From Hydrogenophaga sp. A37 (GTDB lineage Bacteria > Pseudomonadota > Gammaproteobacteria > Burkholderiales > Burkholderiaceae_C), in contig NZ_MUNZ01000093.1 of assembly GCF_002001205.1 (NCBI RefSeq), positions 1 to 60,702 on the forward strand: a DNA stretch of 60,702 nt, written 5' to 3'. The number at the start of each line of letters is the position of its first letter. The stretch's first letter is position 1. Positions 17,754 to 26,572 of this stretch are shown here, piece after piece. Both the position numbers and the translations under genes were made by a program. The notes below the pieces were generated by a model. It was not told the DNA's origin. It ran no database searches and saw nothing but the letters and a program-made list of their open reading frames with translations.

Positions 17754-18425
17754 ATGACACTGCCTGTCAATTTTGACAGCGTGGGTGTGGACGCTATTCT
17801 GGCCGATTGGGTTCGTGCCTTGCAGGACCACGGCGTGGAGGCGGTCATGGTGCTGGGGCCGAATCCGCTGGGCGGGCGCGACGAGCGCGAGGTGCTCGCG
17901 GTGCATCCACCGCGACTGCTCGGCCCGGCGCAGGCCTTGGCCGAGAGCTCGGATTTCGGCTCCAGCTGGCGCGACAGCGACGCGCCACTGGTGGCCTGGC
18001 AGGACATTTCCAAATCGGCCTACGCCGAGCAGGCCGGGCGCTGGCGGCGCCTGTGGTTGGCGCACGGCCACCAGACGCTGGTGCGCGTGGCGTTCAGCCT
18101 GCCGGCGGGCCGGGCGTTCGAGTGTTTCATGTTCAGCCCGCGCGCTTTTGCGGACCGTTCGGAAGCCGCTTCGCTGGCCTGGTCGGCGTTCAATATCTGG
18201 CCGATGCTGCGGCGCGCGATCGCCGACCAGCGCGTGACCCTGAGTCCGCGCGAGCAGGAAAGCCTGAACCTCGCGTTCGAGGGGCTGACCGCCCGAGAAA
18301 CGGCGCTGCGCATGGACTGTTCCGAGCGCACGGTGAACTACCACCTGGCCAACGCGATGACCAAACTCAAGACCGACAACAAGTTGTCGGCCGTGCAGCG
18401 AGCCTGCTGGATCGGTTTGATTTGA
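17754..18425 (+). CDS. LuxR-type transcriptional regulator in the autoinducer locus
   Basis: A 223-residue regulator with an autoinducer-binding-like N-terminal region (residues about 5-150) and a C-terminal GerE/LuxR helix-turn-helix: LSPREQESLNLAFEGLTARE, then RMDCSERTVNYHLANAMTKL. No luxI-type synthase is seen in the window, so it is a LuxR solo here. Its ATG at 17754 stands after GGGAGG; the frame is open upstream but that part lies in the divergent promoter region. Position suggests that it responds to, or sits beside, the alpha-hydroxyketone system (inference). Confidence 0.82.
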   Translation: MTLPVNFDSVGVDAILADWVRALQDHGVEAVMVLGPNPLGGRDEREVLAVHPPRLLGPAQALAESSDFGSSWRDSDAPLVAWQDISKSAYAEQAGRWRRLWLAHGHQTLVRVAFSLPAGRAFECFMFSPRAFADRSEAASLAWSAFNIWPMLRRAIADQRVTLSPREQESLNLAFEGLTARETALRMDCSERTVNYHLANAMTKLKTDNKLSAVQRACWIGLI

Positions 18426-18596
18426 CCCACCCCCGCCGCGCTACGAGCGACCCGGTCAGAGCCGGTTCCACCGCCTCCTGGGTTGATCCCTTCGCGCCGA
18501 AGCTGGCCTCCCGTCGAAGGCGCGGCAGGGGTTGTCCCGCAGCATCCGTGCTGCGCCGCCGCATATTCGGTGTGGCCCCTTGTTCATAATCGAGCC

Positions 18597-19361
18597 ATGA
18601 CACTCTTGGCCCTGGACGTAGGCAACACACGATTGAAGTGGGCGCTGTACGACGTACCCCGAGTGGGCGGACGCTTGTTGGCGCACGGTGCCCAGTTCCT
18701 GGAGAACATCGAGAAGCTCGCCGACGGTGACTGGAGCGCCCTGCCAGCCCCCACCTGGGTGCTGGGCTGTGTGGTGGCCGGCGATGCCGTCAAGCGCCGC
18801 GTGGTCGAGCAAATGGAGTTGTGGGACGTGGCCCCGCAATGGGTGGTCTCCAGCGCCGCAGAAGCCGGCGTGACCAATGGCTACGATCATCCGGCCCGGC
18901 TGGGTTCAGACCGTTGGGTGGCCATGATCGGCGCGCGTCAGCGGCTGTTGCGGCAAGGTCCTCAGCGGCCCTGCGTGGTGGTGATGGTCGGTACCGCCGT
19001 GACGGTGGAGGCCATCGACGCCGAAGGGCGGTTTCTTGGCGGCATCATCCTGCCGGGCCACGGCATCATGTTGCGCGCCCTGGAGTCGGGCACGGCCGGC
19101 CTGCACGTGCCGACCGGCGAGGTGCGTGACTTCCCCACCAACACCAGCGACGCGCTCACCAGCGGTGGCACCTTCGCCATCTCAGGCGCGGTGCAGCGCA
19201 TGGTGGACAACCTCCAGCGCCACTGCGGTGAAACGCCGGCGGTCTTCATGACCGGTGGTGCCGGCTGGAAGATGGCGCCGAGCATGTCAACGCCATGCGA
19301 GCTGGTGGACAGCCTGATCTTCGACGGGCTGCTGGAAATCGCACATCAACGCTTGACGTAG
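18597..19361 (+). CDS. coaX: Type III pantothenate kinase
   Basis: A 254-residue cytoplasmic kinase for the first step of coenzyme A synthesis. The ASKHA-fold phosphate motif is [17 protein letters not shown]. The pantothenate-site residues fall in [13 protein letters not shown], followed by [19 protein letters not shown] and [15 protein letters not shown]; the end has [11 protein letters not shown]. The ATG at 18597 follows a spacer that holds a worn copy of repeat family A. The length is normal. Supply of CoA suits the many CoA-dependent enzymes around, but coaX is a housekeeping gene. Confidence 0.93.
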   Translation: MTLLALDVGNTRLKWALYDVPRVGGRLLAHGAQFLENIEKLADGDWSALPAPTWVLGCVVAGDAVKRRVVEQMELWDVAPQWVVSSAAEAGVTNGYDHPARLGSDRWVAMIGARQRLLRQGPQRPCVVVMVGTAVTVEAIDAEGRFLGGIILPGHGIMLRALESGTAGLHVPTGEVRDFPTNTSDALTSGGTFAISGAVQRMVDNLQRHCGETPAVFMTGGAGWKMAPSMSTPCELVDSLIFDGLLEIAHQRLT

Positions 19362-19382
19362 CCCCCGTGCCGCAGAGATGGC

Positions 19383-19462
19383 TCCCCCCGCGCCGCCTGC
19401 GGCGTCACCCCCAGGGGGCGGCACTGGCGGCCCGGCAAAGCCGGTTCCGCGGTGCCCTGGGA
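19383..19462 (+). repeat. Dispersed intergenic repeat, family A, well-preserved copy
   Basis: The two parts are a CGCCGCCTGCGGCG hairpin followed by CCCCCAGGGGG, and a GGCAAAGCCGGTTCCGCGGTG part that pairs on itself. It lies just after the coaX stop and faces the inverted copy at 19510. Confidence 0.8.
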
Positions 19463-19509
19463 TCACTTCCCCTGGCTCCACCGTGGTCGCTCCGGCGCGC
19501 GTGACTGAC

Positions 19510-19587
19510 CCAGGATGCGGTGGAACCGGCTTCGCCGGGCCACCCGCATCGCCCCCTGGGGGGTGACGCCGAAGGCGGCGCGGGGGG
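19510..19587 (-). repeat. Dispersed intergenic repeat, family A, inverted copy
   Basis: On the minus strand this copy starts right after the stop of the WS/DGAT gene, with the CGCCGCCTTCGGCG hairpin, CCCCCCAGGGGG, and the CGAAGCCGGTTCC core. Together with the copy at 19383 it forms a tail-to-tail pair between convergent genes, each copy oriented from its own gene. Confidence 0.8.
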
Positions 19588-21120
19588 TTACTCGCTCCCC
19601 CACGGCAGCATCAGCGTCACCGCGAGCAATTGTGCGAACTCGGGTTCGAAGGCGTCAATGATCTGCTGGGGGTCGGGGCAGAGGGCGCTGTCTGAAATCA
19701 CGCCGAACTGCACGCCGCCGCCGTAGCTCAGGATCGACACGCCCAGGCCCACGCTGCCGGTCTGCGGCACCCAGAACATGGTCTGCTCCAGCGTTGCGCC
19801 GCAAAACTTCAGCTTGGTTGCCGGCCCCGGCACGTTGGTCATCACCGCCGTCGTCTTGCGGCCGAACAGGCTCAACATCGCGTCTTGCGCGGGCTTGATC
19901 AGCAGGCCCGCCACCGACAGCAGCCCAAACGTCAGCAGCGGTTGCAGGCTGCCCTTGAGGTTGTTCATGCGCGAGCGCACCGTGTACACGCGCTCAATGG
20001 GGTTGGGCATGCCGATCGGCAGCACGAGCGGAATCAGGCCGAAGCGGTTGCCCAGTTTCCAGGCGTCTTCCATGGGGCGCAGGTTGATCGGCACCATGGC
20101 CCGGATTTCCTGTCCTGCCGGGTCATCACCTTGCTTTCGCAGATAGGCGCCGATGGCGCCGGCCACGCAACCCAGCAACACATCGTTGACCGAGCAGTTC
20201 AGGGCCTTGCCAATGGCCTTGACTTCGTCGAGCGGAATCGGCTGACACCAGGCCACGCGCTTGCTCCCCTGGGGCTGACCCTTGAGCCGGGTCGGCGAAT
20301 CGTCGGGCATGAGCGCGAGCGCGGCGAGGTCGCTCGCGAGCTGGCCGCCCATGCGGGCGAGTTCCACGGCCTGGCCCAGCGAGTCGCTGAGTCCCTGTTG
20401 TGGCGAGGCCAGCAAGGCGAACGACTTGGCCGCGCCCCCGCCAGCGGCTTCCAGCGCCCGGGCGGTCAGGTCGCCGAACGGGCGGATCAGGGTGTCGGCC
20501 ACCCAGTCTTCTGCAGCGTCGATGCCGCTTTTGGACTCTTTGGCTTTGCGCTTCGGTGGCAAGGCCCCGCCGTCGACCAGACTCATCATCACGCTGATGA
20601 GCGCAATGCCGTCTGCGATGCAGTGGTGGATGCGGGCCACCAGCGCCGAGCCGCCGTCGTAGCGCTCAATCAGCTCAAAGCGCCACAGCGGGTGTTGTGC
20701 GTCCAGCGGATCCATCGCCAGCGTACCGACGCGCGCCTGCAGGGCCTCCTGCTCGCTTTGTCCGCGCTCTCGGACCAGCGTGTGCCGAACCACGTGCCGA
20801 TCGATCGAAAAATCGCCATCGTCGATCCAGTGCGCACCGGCCGCGTCCTGCCGCGCGATCTGCACGAAGCGGCGGTAGGGCAGCAGGCGCTCACTCACTC
20901 GCTCGGTCAGTGCTTTCAGGGTGATGCCCGGGCGCAGGATCCAGACGCCCACGATCATCATCAGGTTGGTGGCCGAGTCCATGCGCAGCCAGGCGGTGTC
21001 CACCTTGCTCATGCGCTCGCCTTCCAGCCCCAGCGTGGTTGCCAGGGACTTGGCCGCGGTCGCGGGCGGGCGGGCTGTTGCTGCTGGCGGGCGCGTCGCC
21101 CGAGGAATGCGCTGAACCAT
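19588..21120 (-). CDS. Wax ester synthase / diacylglycerol acyltransferase (WS/DGAT)
   Basis: A 510-residue acyltransferase that esterifies fatty alcohols or diacylglycerol with acyl-CoA. The active-site motif HHCIADG is at residues 165-171. The N-terminal block is KVDTAWLRMDSATNLMMIVG; the C-terminal block includes TNVPGPATKLKFCGA and GLGVSILSYGGGVQFG, both typical. The ATG at 21120 has CAGGAG upstream; it gives about 35 extra Pro/Ala-rich residues before the conserved part, which could be a tail, and a later ATG at residue 37 is the alternative. A fatty acyl-CoA reductase gene 11 kb away can supply the alcohol. Confidence 0.93.
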   Translation of the reverse strand: MVQRIPRATRPPAATARPPATAAKSLATTLGLEGERMSKVDTAWLRMDSATNLMMIVGVWILRPGITLKALTERVSERLLPYRRFVQIARQDAAGAHWIDDGDFSIDRHVVRHTLVRERGQSEQEALQARVGTLAMDPLDAQHPLWRFELIERYDGGSALVARIHHCIADGIALISVMMSLVDGGALPPKRKAKESKSGIDAAEDWVADTLIRPFGDLTARALEAAGGGAAKSFALLASPQQGLSDSLGQAVELARMGGQLASDLAALALMPDDSPTRLKGQPQGSKRVAWCQPIPLDEVKAIGKALNCSVNDVLLGCVAGAIGAYLRKQGDDPAGQEIRAMVPINLRPMEDAWKLGNRFGLIPLVLPIGMPNPIERVYTVRSRMNNLKGSLQPLLTFGLLSVAGLLIKPAQDAMLSLFGRKTTAVMTNVPGPATKLKFCGATLEQTMFWVPQTGSVGLGVSILSYGGGVQFGVISDSALCPDPQQIIDAFEPEFAQLLAVTLMLPWGSE

Positions 21121-21270
21121 GAAGTCTCCTGCTGCGCCGCGTCATGGCGCGGCTGTTGTGGTTGGGTGTTGACGTCTATTCTGCCGACGGATCCAAACGT
21201 AAGATACCGGGCCAGCCCTTAGCCCGGCCCTCTGCCGGCACCCCACTTGCCTTCCACAGGAGCCCCCAAC

Positions 21271-21525
21271 ATGTCCGATCTGCAGTCCCGTTTCGATGCC
21301 GCCGTGGCCAATTCCAAGAATCTCAGCGAGCGCCCGGACAACGCCACGCTGCTGAAGATCTACGGTCTCTACAAGCAGGCCACCAGCGGCGACAACGCTG
21401 AGAAGAAACCCGGCTTCGGGGACATGGTCGGCCGTGCCAAGTGGGACGCGTGGAATGGGTTGAAGGGCACGGCGCAAGACGACGCCCAGCAGCAGTACGT
21501 CGACCTCATCGAGTCGCTGAGCTGA
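21271..21525 (+). CDS. Acyl-CoA-binding protein
   Basis: An 84-residue four-helix acyl-CoA-binding protein with the family blocks LKIYGLYKQATSGDN and AKWDAWNGLKG. These proteins hold long-chain acyl-CoA esters in the cytoplasm and deliver them to acyltransferases. The ATG at 21271 has CACAGGAG upstream. It is transcribed divergently from the WS/DGAT gene over a 150-base region, which fits a role in passing acyl-CoA to that enzyme (inference). Confidence 0.93.
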   Translation: MSDLQSRFDAAVANSKNLSERPDNATLLKIYGLYKQATSGDNAEKKPGFGDMVGRAKWDAWNGLKGTAQDDAQQQYVDLIESLS

Positions 21526-21531
21526 GCCGCT

Positions 21532-21870
21532 TCACTTCTTTCGTGAGCCGGAGGCCGCCTTGGTCGCCGGCTTTTTCTTCTTCTCGGCCAGCAGTTCGTC
21601 GAGGTTCTTGACGATCTCGCTTTCGATGCGGTCCTTGAACGCACCCAGCAGGAAGCCGAGCTGGGCGTCGAGTTCGAAGTGTTCGGCCGACACCCTGAGC
21701 GTGCCCTTCACGCCCGAGCGCGTGAACTGCACTTCGTCGCAATCGTCGCCTTCTTCATAGGCGCAAGCCATGTCGAACTCGGCCTCGGCCTGCTCGGCCC
21801 ATTTCCAGGCCACCTTGCGTGCGCCGGTCAGACCCAGTTGGTGGGAGCGCTGAATGTGGATGTCTGCCAT
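21532..21870 (-). CDS. Polyhydroxyalkanoic acid system family protein
   Basis: A 112-residue protein of the PHA_gran_rgn family, found beside or with PHA genes. It has HIQRSHQLGLTGARKVAWKW at the start, TRSGVKGTLRVSAEHFELDA in the middle and a Lys/Ala-rich tail (KKKKPATKAASGSRKK). The function is unknown; the mean size and basic tail suggest a small granule-associated or nucleic-acid-contacting protein. It follows the aminopeptidase gene by 12 bases and is convergent with the ACBP gene. Confidence 0.85.
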   Translation of the reverse strand: MADIHIQRSHQLGLTGARKVAWKWAEQAEAEFDMACAYEEGDDCDEVQFTRSGVKGTLRVSAEHFELDAQLGFLLGAFKDRIESEIVKNLDELLAEKKKKPATKAASGSRKK

Positions 21871-21882
21871 CGGGTGTCCTGT

Positions 21883-23019
21883 TCAGTGGATGAAGTCGGG
21901 GCCGGCGCCAGGTGCCAGCGCCTGCAAGGCTGCCCGCCGGTCCTTGGCGCTCAGGTTGGCCAGCGCGCGCACCGCATCATAGAACCGGATCAGGTCCCGG
22001 CCCTCGCGCGCGAAGAGGGCCTCGAAGGCCGGCACCCATTGGTCATAGGCGGCCTGCGCGCCAAAGGTGGCGTTGCTGGCTTGCGCCACCCAGGCGTCGT
22101 AGCCTTTGTAGCCGCCCCAGCCCTGTTTCAGAGCTTCGTAGCGCTGGCGGAAATCGTTCATGGTCTCGGCTTTGGCCTGCCGCTTGCTCTCTTCGTCCAG
22201 CGCTGCATCGTCGTAGACCGCCTGCAACCGCTGCCGCGTGGTCAGCGCATGGGCCCTGAAGGCCTGTCGGCGGCCGTCGAACTCGGTGTAGGTCCGGCGC
22301 GCCGTTTCGTCGGCCTGGGCCAGCCAGCGGGCCCCGCCGATGCGTTCGACCGCAGTGGCAAACGATTCGTTGAACACCGTGTCACCCGGGGCATAGACGA
22401 CCTGGTGCGCCAGCTCGTGGAACAGCAGTCGGGCCAGCTCGCCTTCGGGGTAGCCGATGAAGGTGTTGAGCAGCGGGTCCCCGCCGGCCCAGTTCATCCA
22501 GCCCAGGGTCGAATACGCCGGCACCGGATACACCGACACGTCCATGTCTGTCGGGAGTGTCGCGGCGAAAGCCTTGGCTTCGGTTTCGTCGAAGTAGCCG
22601 CGGTAGCCCACACATCCCGCCACTGGAAAACACCAGTTGTGCAGCTTGAGCGACAGTTCCGGCGCGGCCACCACGTTGTACACGGCGGCGCGGCGTTGGA
22701 GGTCGGCGTAGTGCTGGTAGCTCGCGTTGTCCGGCAAGCCCAGCTCGGTGACGGCGAAGCGGCGCATGCGTTGCGCCAGCAACAGCCGTTGCTGCAGGGC
22801 GGGCGGCGTGGCCGGGTCGGCCAACCAATCTTTCACCGGGCGGGCGGCATTCATCATCTTCAGGTGACCAGCGACCGACTGCCAGTAGTAGCCGGGACCG
22901 GCGTCCGTGGACGCGCAGCCGCCGACGAGATTGGCAACAAGAAGCAGCGCCAGCAAGCGCCGTGTTTGCGCTCTGGGTGCCCTCTGAACGGCCGGCGCAG
23001 CGGCGCCGTCGAAAAACAC
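21883..23019 (-). CDS. Predicted lipoprotein aminopeptidase (DUF2265/PF10023 type)
   Basis: A 378-residue protein read from GTG at 23019, which has GAGGGG upstream. This start gives an arginine-containing N-region, a hydrophobic stretch LLALLLVANLVGGC and a lipobox cysteine at residue 35, so a membrane-anchored lipoprotein. The zinc-peptidase motif is LLFHELAHQVVYAPGD, followed by FNESFATAVERIG. These match predicted aminopeptidases of proteobacteria. The frame is open further upstream, but that part falls in repeat family A. The PHA-system gene follows it. Confidence 0.8.
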   Translation of the reverse strand: MFFDGAAAPAVQRAPRAQTRRLLALLLVANLVGGCASTDAGPGYYWQSVAGHLKMMNAARPVKDWLADPATPPALQQRLLLAQRMRRFAVTELGLPDNASYQHYADLQRRAAVYNVVAAPELSLKLHNWCFPVAGCVGYRGYFDETEAKAFAATLPTDMDVSVYPVPAYSTLGWMNWAGGDPLLNTFIGYPEGELARLLFHELAHQVVYAPGDTVFNESFATAVERIGGARWLAQADETARRTYTEFDGRRQAFRAHALTTRQRLQAVYDDAALDEESKRQAKAETMNDFRQRYEALKQGWGGYKGYDAWVAQASNATFGAQAAYDQWVPAFEALFAREGRDLIRFYDAVRALANLSAKDRRAALQALAPGAGPDFIH

Positions 23020-23047
23020 CCCCCTCAGCCAAAGACGGGCACCCCCC

Positions 23048-23129
23048 CAGCACACGCCGAAGATCCGGCTTTGCCGGTCCAAGGGCGTGGTCCCCCTGGG
23101 GGGAAGCCGCGAAGCGGCGCAGGGGGGAG
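23048..23129 (-). repeat. Dispersed intergenic repeat, family A
   Basis: On the minus strand it begins at the stop of the molybdopterin oxidoreductase gene: CCCCCCTGCGCCGCTTCGCG, then CCCCCCAGGGGG, then ACCGGCAAAGCCGG. The part beyond is diverged. It separates that gene from the aminopeptidase gene on the same strand. Confidence 0.75.
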
Positions 23130-25175
23130 TCATGTCCTCTCCACCTCGACCAGACAGTCGTAGAACACCGGGCCCCGGCCCATGTCGGTCAGCCGCTGGC
23201 TGGTGAGCTGGTTGACGTTGGTGCCGTCCAGCCCCAGCTTGCGCCACCAGATGCCCAGGCCGTTGACCACGCCGGGCCGAGCGCGCGCCGACACCTTGGC
23301 TTTGCAGCGGTACTCGCCCCGGCTGTTGAAGATGCGCACCACGTCGCCGCTGTGGATGCCACGCACCTCGGCGTCCGTGGCGTGTATTTCCAGCAGCGGC
23401 TCGCCCTCGATGTCGCGAAGGCTTGTCACGTTGACGAAGCTGGAGTTGAGGAAGTTGCGCGCGGGCGGCGAGATCATGGCCAGTGGGTGGCGCGGGTCGC
23501 TGCCCGCCGTCTCGAAGTTGGGCAGGTGGTCGGGCAGGCCGTCCTGACCCTGCGCATCGAGCGCGGCGCTGAAGAATTCGCAGCGGCCCGAGGCCGTGGC
23601 GAAGCCGCCTTGCGCGAAGGGCGCTTCAGGCAGCGGCAAGGTGGCGAAGCCGTGCTCCAGCAGCTGGTCGAAACTCACCGCCGAGCCAAACGCCGTGCGG
23701 CACAGGGTCTCATCGTCGTCGGCGAAACACGGTTCATCGAAACCCATGCGTGCGGCCAGCGCGCGGAAGATGTCGGTGTTGCTGCGCGACTGCCCCACTG
23801 GTGCGATGGCCGGGCGGTTGAGCAGCACGTCGGTGTGACCGTAACTGGTGTGGATGTCCCAGTGCTCCAGCTGCGTGGTGGCAGGCAGGATGTAGTCGGC
23901 GTAATCGGCGGTGTCGGTCTGGAAGTGTTCGAGCACCACGGTGAACAGGTCTTCGCGCTCAAAGCCCTTCACCACCCGGCCCGACTCGGGTGCCACCGCC
24001 ACCGGGTTGCTGTTGTAGACGATGAGCGCCTCGATCTTTGGCCCGAACCCGGGCGAGGCCTCGCGCAGCAGGTCGTCGCCGATGGTGCTCATGTTGACCG
24101 TGCGCGGCGTGCGCCCGGCCAGCAGGTCGGGCCGGTGCAGCGCGGCTCGGTCCACGGGGAAGTGCCCCGAGGCCGAGAGCAAAAAGCCTCCCGCCCGGTG
24201 CCGCCACGCGCCCACCAACGCCGGCAGGCAGGCCACGGCCCGCACCGCGTTGCCGCCGCCGCGCACGCGCTGCATGCCGTAGTTCAGGCGGATGGCGGCG
24301 GGCTTCGTTGTGCCGTAGGCGCGCGCGAGGTCGACGATCTGCTGCACCGGCACGCCGCACACCTCGGCGGCCCGCTCGGGCGGCCATTGCAGGGCGCGCT
24401 CGCGCAGGGCGTCCCAACCCAGTGTGTGCTGCGCGATGTAGTCGTGGTCCAGCCAGTCGTTGGCGATGAGTTCGTGCATCAGTGCCAGCGCCAGCACTGC
24501 GTCGGTGCCGGGGCGCAGGGCGATGTGTTCGTGGCATTTGTCGGCGGTTTCGCTGCGGCGCGGGTCGATGCACACCAGCCGCGCGCCGTCGCGCTTGGCC
24601 TGTTGCGCGAGACGCCAGAAGTGCAGGTTGCTCGCGATGGAGTTGCTGCCCCAGATGACGATCAGCTTCGCCTCGGCGAAGAACTCGACTTTCATGCCCA
24701 GCTTGCCGCCCAGTGTCTGCACCAGGGCCTCGCCGCCCGCGGCCGCGCAGATGGTGCGGTCCAGGTGCGCGGCGCCGAGGCGGTGGAAGAAGCGCGCCGC
24801 CATGCCCTCGCCCTGCACCAGGCCCATGGTGCCGGCGTAGCTGTAGGGCTGGATGGCCTGCGGGTCGCGGGCAGCAATGTCTTTGAGGCGGCGGGCGATG
24901 TCACTGAGCGCTGTGTCCCAGTCCACGGGCTCGAACTGGCCGCTGCCTTTGGGTCCGACGCGCCTGAGCGGGTGGAGGATGCGCTCTGGGTGGTAGGTCC
25001 GTTCGGTGTAGCGCGAGACCTTGGTGCACAGCGCACCGTCGGTGTGCCTGTGGGCCGGGTTGCCGGCCACGCGCACCGCCTTGGTGTCGATCACGGTGGT
25101 GACCAATGAGCAGGTGTCGGGGCAGTCGTGAGGACAGGCGCCGCGCACCGTGCGTTCTTGCATGACTTGGGACAT
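23130..25175 (-). CDS. Molybdopterin-dependent oxidoreductase
   Basis: A 681-residue enzyme of the DMSO reductase superfamily. A 4Fe-4S site is formed by C14, C18, C22 and C50 (ACPHDCPDTC then ALC). The catalytic part has LIVIWGSNSIASNLHFW and LVCIDPRRSETADKC, and the C-terminal molybdopterin dinucleotide-binding domain has HATDAEVRGIHSGDVVRIFN and GLGIWWRKLG. It resembles the uncharacterised formate-dehydrogenase-like or thiosulfate/polysulfide reductase A-like members. No signal peptide or Tat motif is seen, so it is cytoplasmic. No partner subunit or cofactor gene lies near, so the substrate is open. Confidence 0.88.
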   Translation of the reverse strand: MSQVMQERTVRGACPHDCPDTCSLVTTVIDTKAVRVAGNPAHRHTDGALCTKVSRYTERTYHPERILHPLRRVGPKGSGQFEPVDWDTALSDIARRLKDIAARDPQAIQPYSYAGTMGLVQGEGMAARFFHRLGAAHLDRTICAAAGGEALVQTLGGKLGMKVEFFAEAKLIVIWGSNSIASNLHFWRLAQQAKRDGARLVCIDPRRSETADKCHEHIALRPGTDAVLALALMHELIANDWLDHDYIAQHTLGWDALRERALQWPPERAAEVCGVPVQQIVDLARAYGTTKPAAIRLNYGMQRVRGGGNAVRAVACLPALVGAWRHRAGGFLLSASGHFPVDRAALHRPDLLAGRTPRTVNMSTIGDDLLREASPGFGPKIEALIVYNSNPVAVAPESGRVVKGFEREDLFTVVLEHFQTDTADYADYILPATTQLEHWDIHTSYGHTDVLLNRPAIAPVGQSRSNTDIFRALAARMGFDEPCFADDDETLCRTAFGSAVSFDQLLEHGFATLPLPEAPFAQGGFATASGRCEFFSAALDAQGQDGLPDHLPNFETAGSDPRHPLAMISPPARNFLNSSFVNVTSLRDIEGEPLLEIHATDAEVRGIHSGDVVRIFNSRGEYRCKAKVSARARPGVVNGLGIWWRKLGLDGTNVNQLTSQRLTDMGRGPVFYDCLVEVERT

Positions 25176-25305
25176 TTGGTACCGCCGAAAGTGTGGGCAG
25201 GGTGAAGGGGCTGTAGTACGCTCAAGGCTTGTGGTTACAGCTGCTCACAGATGAGGTGCGGGCAGCGGGCCGAACGCATCAAAAAAGCATATCAGGAGAA
25301 TCTGT

Positions 25306-26457
25306 ATGCAACGTCGTCGGGTGATTGCGAGTGTGGGTTCGTTGGTGGGTGGGTCTGTTCTCGGCGGGTGGAGCGCTGTGGCGCGTGCCCAAAGCGCTGG
25401 AGGGAGCGATGCCCGCATCGTGCTAGGCCAATCCGCGCCGTTCACTGGCCCGTCGACACAACTGGGCCTGCAGTTTCATATGGGCGCCCAGCTTCACTTT
25501 GAGCAGGTCAATGCCAAGGGCGGCGTCAACGGTCGGCGCATCGAGCTCCAACGCCTCGACGATGGCTACGAGCCCGAGCGCTGCGTGGCCAACACCAAAC
25601 AATTCATCGCGGACGGTGTGTTCGCCTTGTTCGGTTATGTCGGAACGGCCACCAGCCTGGCGGCCCTGCCGCTGGCCACCGAAGCCAAGACGCCGTTCTT
25701 CGCGCCGTTCACTGGCGCCCAGGCGCTGCGCGAGCCCTTCAACCGCTATGCGATTCACGTTCGGGCCTCCTACTTTGACGAAACAGCGGCCATCGTGCGC
25801 CAGATCACCTCCACGGGCATCAAGAAGGTGGCAGTGTTCTACCAGAACGACGCTTACGGCAAGGCCGGTCTGGAAGGCGTTCAGCACGCGCTCAAGGCAC
25901 TGAACCTGGAAACCGCCTCGTTGGGCTCGGTGGAGCGCAACACCACCGATGTGGCACAGGCGCTGAAAGACATCCTGGCGGCCAAGCCCGAGGCGATTGT
26001 CCAGGTCGGTTCCTACAAGGCTTGCGCCACCTTCATCCGGCTGGCGCGCCAGCAGGGCTTTGGCGGCAACTTCTACAACGTGTCTTTCGTCGGTACACAG
26101 GCTTTGATGGACGAGCTGGGCGCGATGGCCAAGGGGGTGGCGGTGAGCCAGGTCATGCCCTTCCCCTATTCCCCGGCCACGCAGCTGTCGGGCGAGTACC
26201 TTGCGGAGCTCAAAGACAAACGCGGCCTGGCGCCCAACTACTCGGGCATCGAGGGCTATGTGGCGGCGAAGGTGTTTGTCGAGGCGCTCAAACGGGCCGG
26301 TCGGGGTGTCACGCGGGAATCCTTCATTGATGCCATCCACGGCATGCAGGCGGTCAACCTGGGTGGGTTCCCTGTGGATTTCGGTCCGCAGAAGCACACG
26401 GGATCGCGCTTCGTGGAGCTCACCTTGTTGACCGAGGACGGCCGCATCCGGCGCTGA
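25306..26457 (+). CDS. ABC transporter substrate-binding protein, branched-chain amino-acid type
   Basis: A 383-residue periplasmic binding protein (Peripla_BP_6, LivJ-like). It has an N-terminal signal with twin arginine-like RRR and SLVGGSVLGGWSAVARAQS as probable cleavage region. The mature part starts ARIVLGQSAPFTGPSTQLG and has GGVNGRRIELQRLDDGYEPE, both typical of the family. The ATG at 25306 has AGGAGAATCT upstream. No permease or ATPase gene is near, so it is an orphan and may serve a transporter encoded elsewhere or act as a sensor. Ligand unknown. Confidence 0.88.
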   Translation: MQRRRVIASVGSLVGGSVLGGWSAVARAQSAGGSDARIVLGQSAPFTGPSTQLGLQFHMGAQLHFEQVNAKGGVNGRRIELQRLDDGYEPERCVANTKQFIADGVFALFGYVGTATSLAALPLATEAKTPFFAPFTGAQALREPFNRYAIHVRASYFDETAAIVRQITSTGIKKVAVFYQNDAYGKAGLEGVQHALKALNLETASLGSVERNTTDVAQALKDILAAKPEAIVQVGSYKACATFIRLARQQGFGGNFYNVSFVGTQALMDELGAMAKGVAVSQVMPFPYSPATQLSGEYLAELKDKRGLAPNYSGIEGYVAAKVFVEALKRAGRGVTRESFIDAIHGMQAVNLGGFPVDFGPQKHTGSRFVELTLLTEDGRIRR

Positions 26458-26572
26458 GGCCCTGGCCCGACGGGCCAAAAGGGTTGTCGCTGGCTGCCAC
26501 TCAGGGGCGCGGGTCTTGGTTACCATGGGCCCTTGACACAAGGCGCCCTGCCACGGGCACCCGGAGGCCCCT

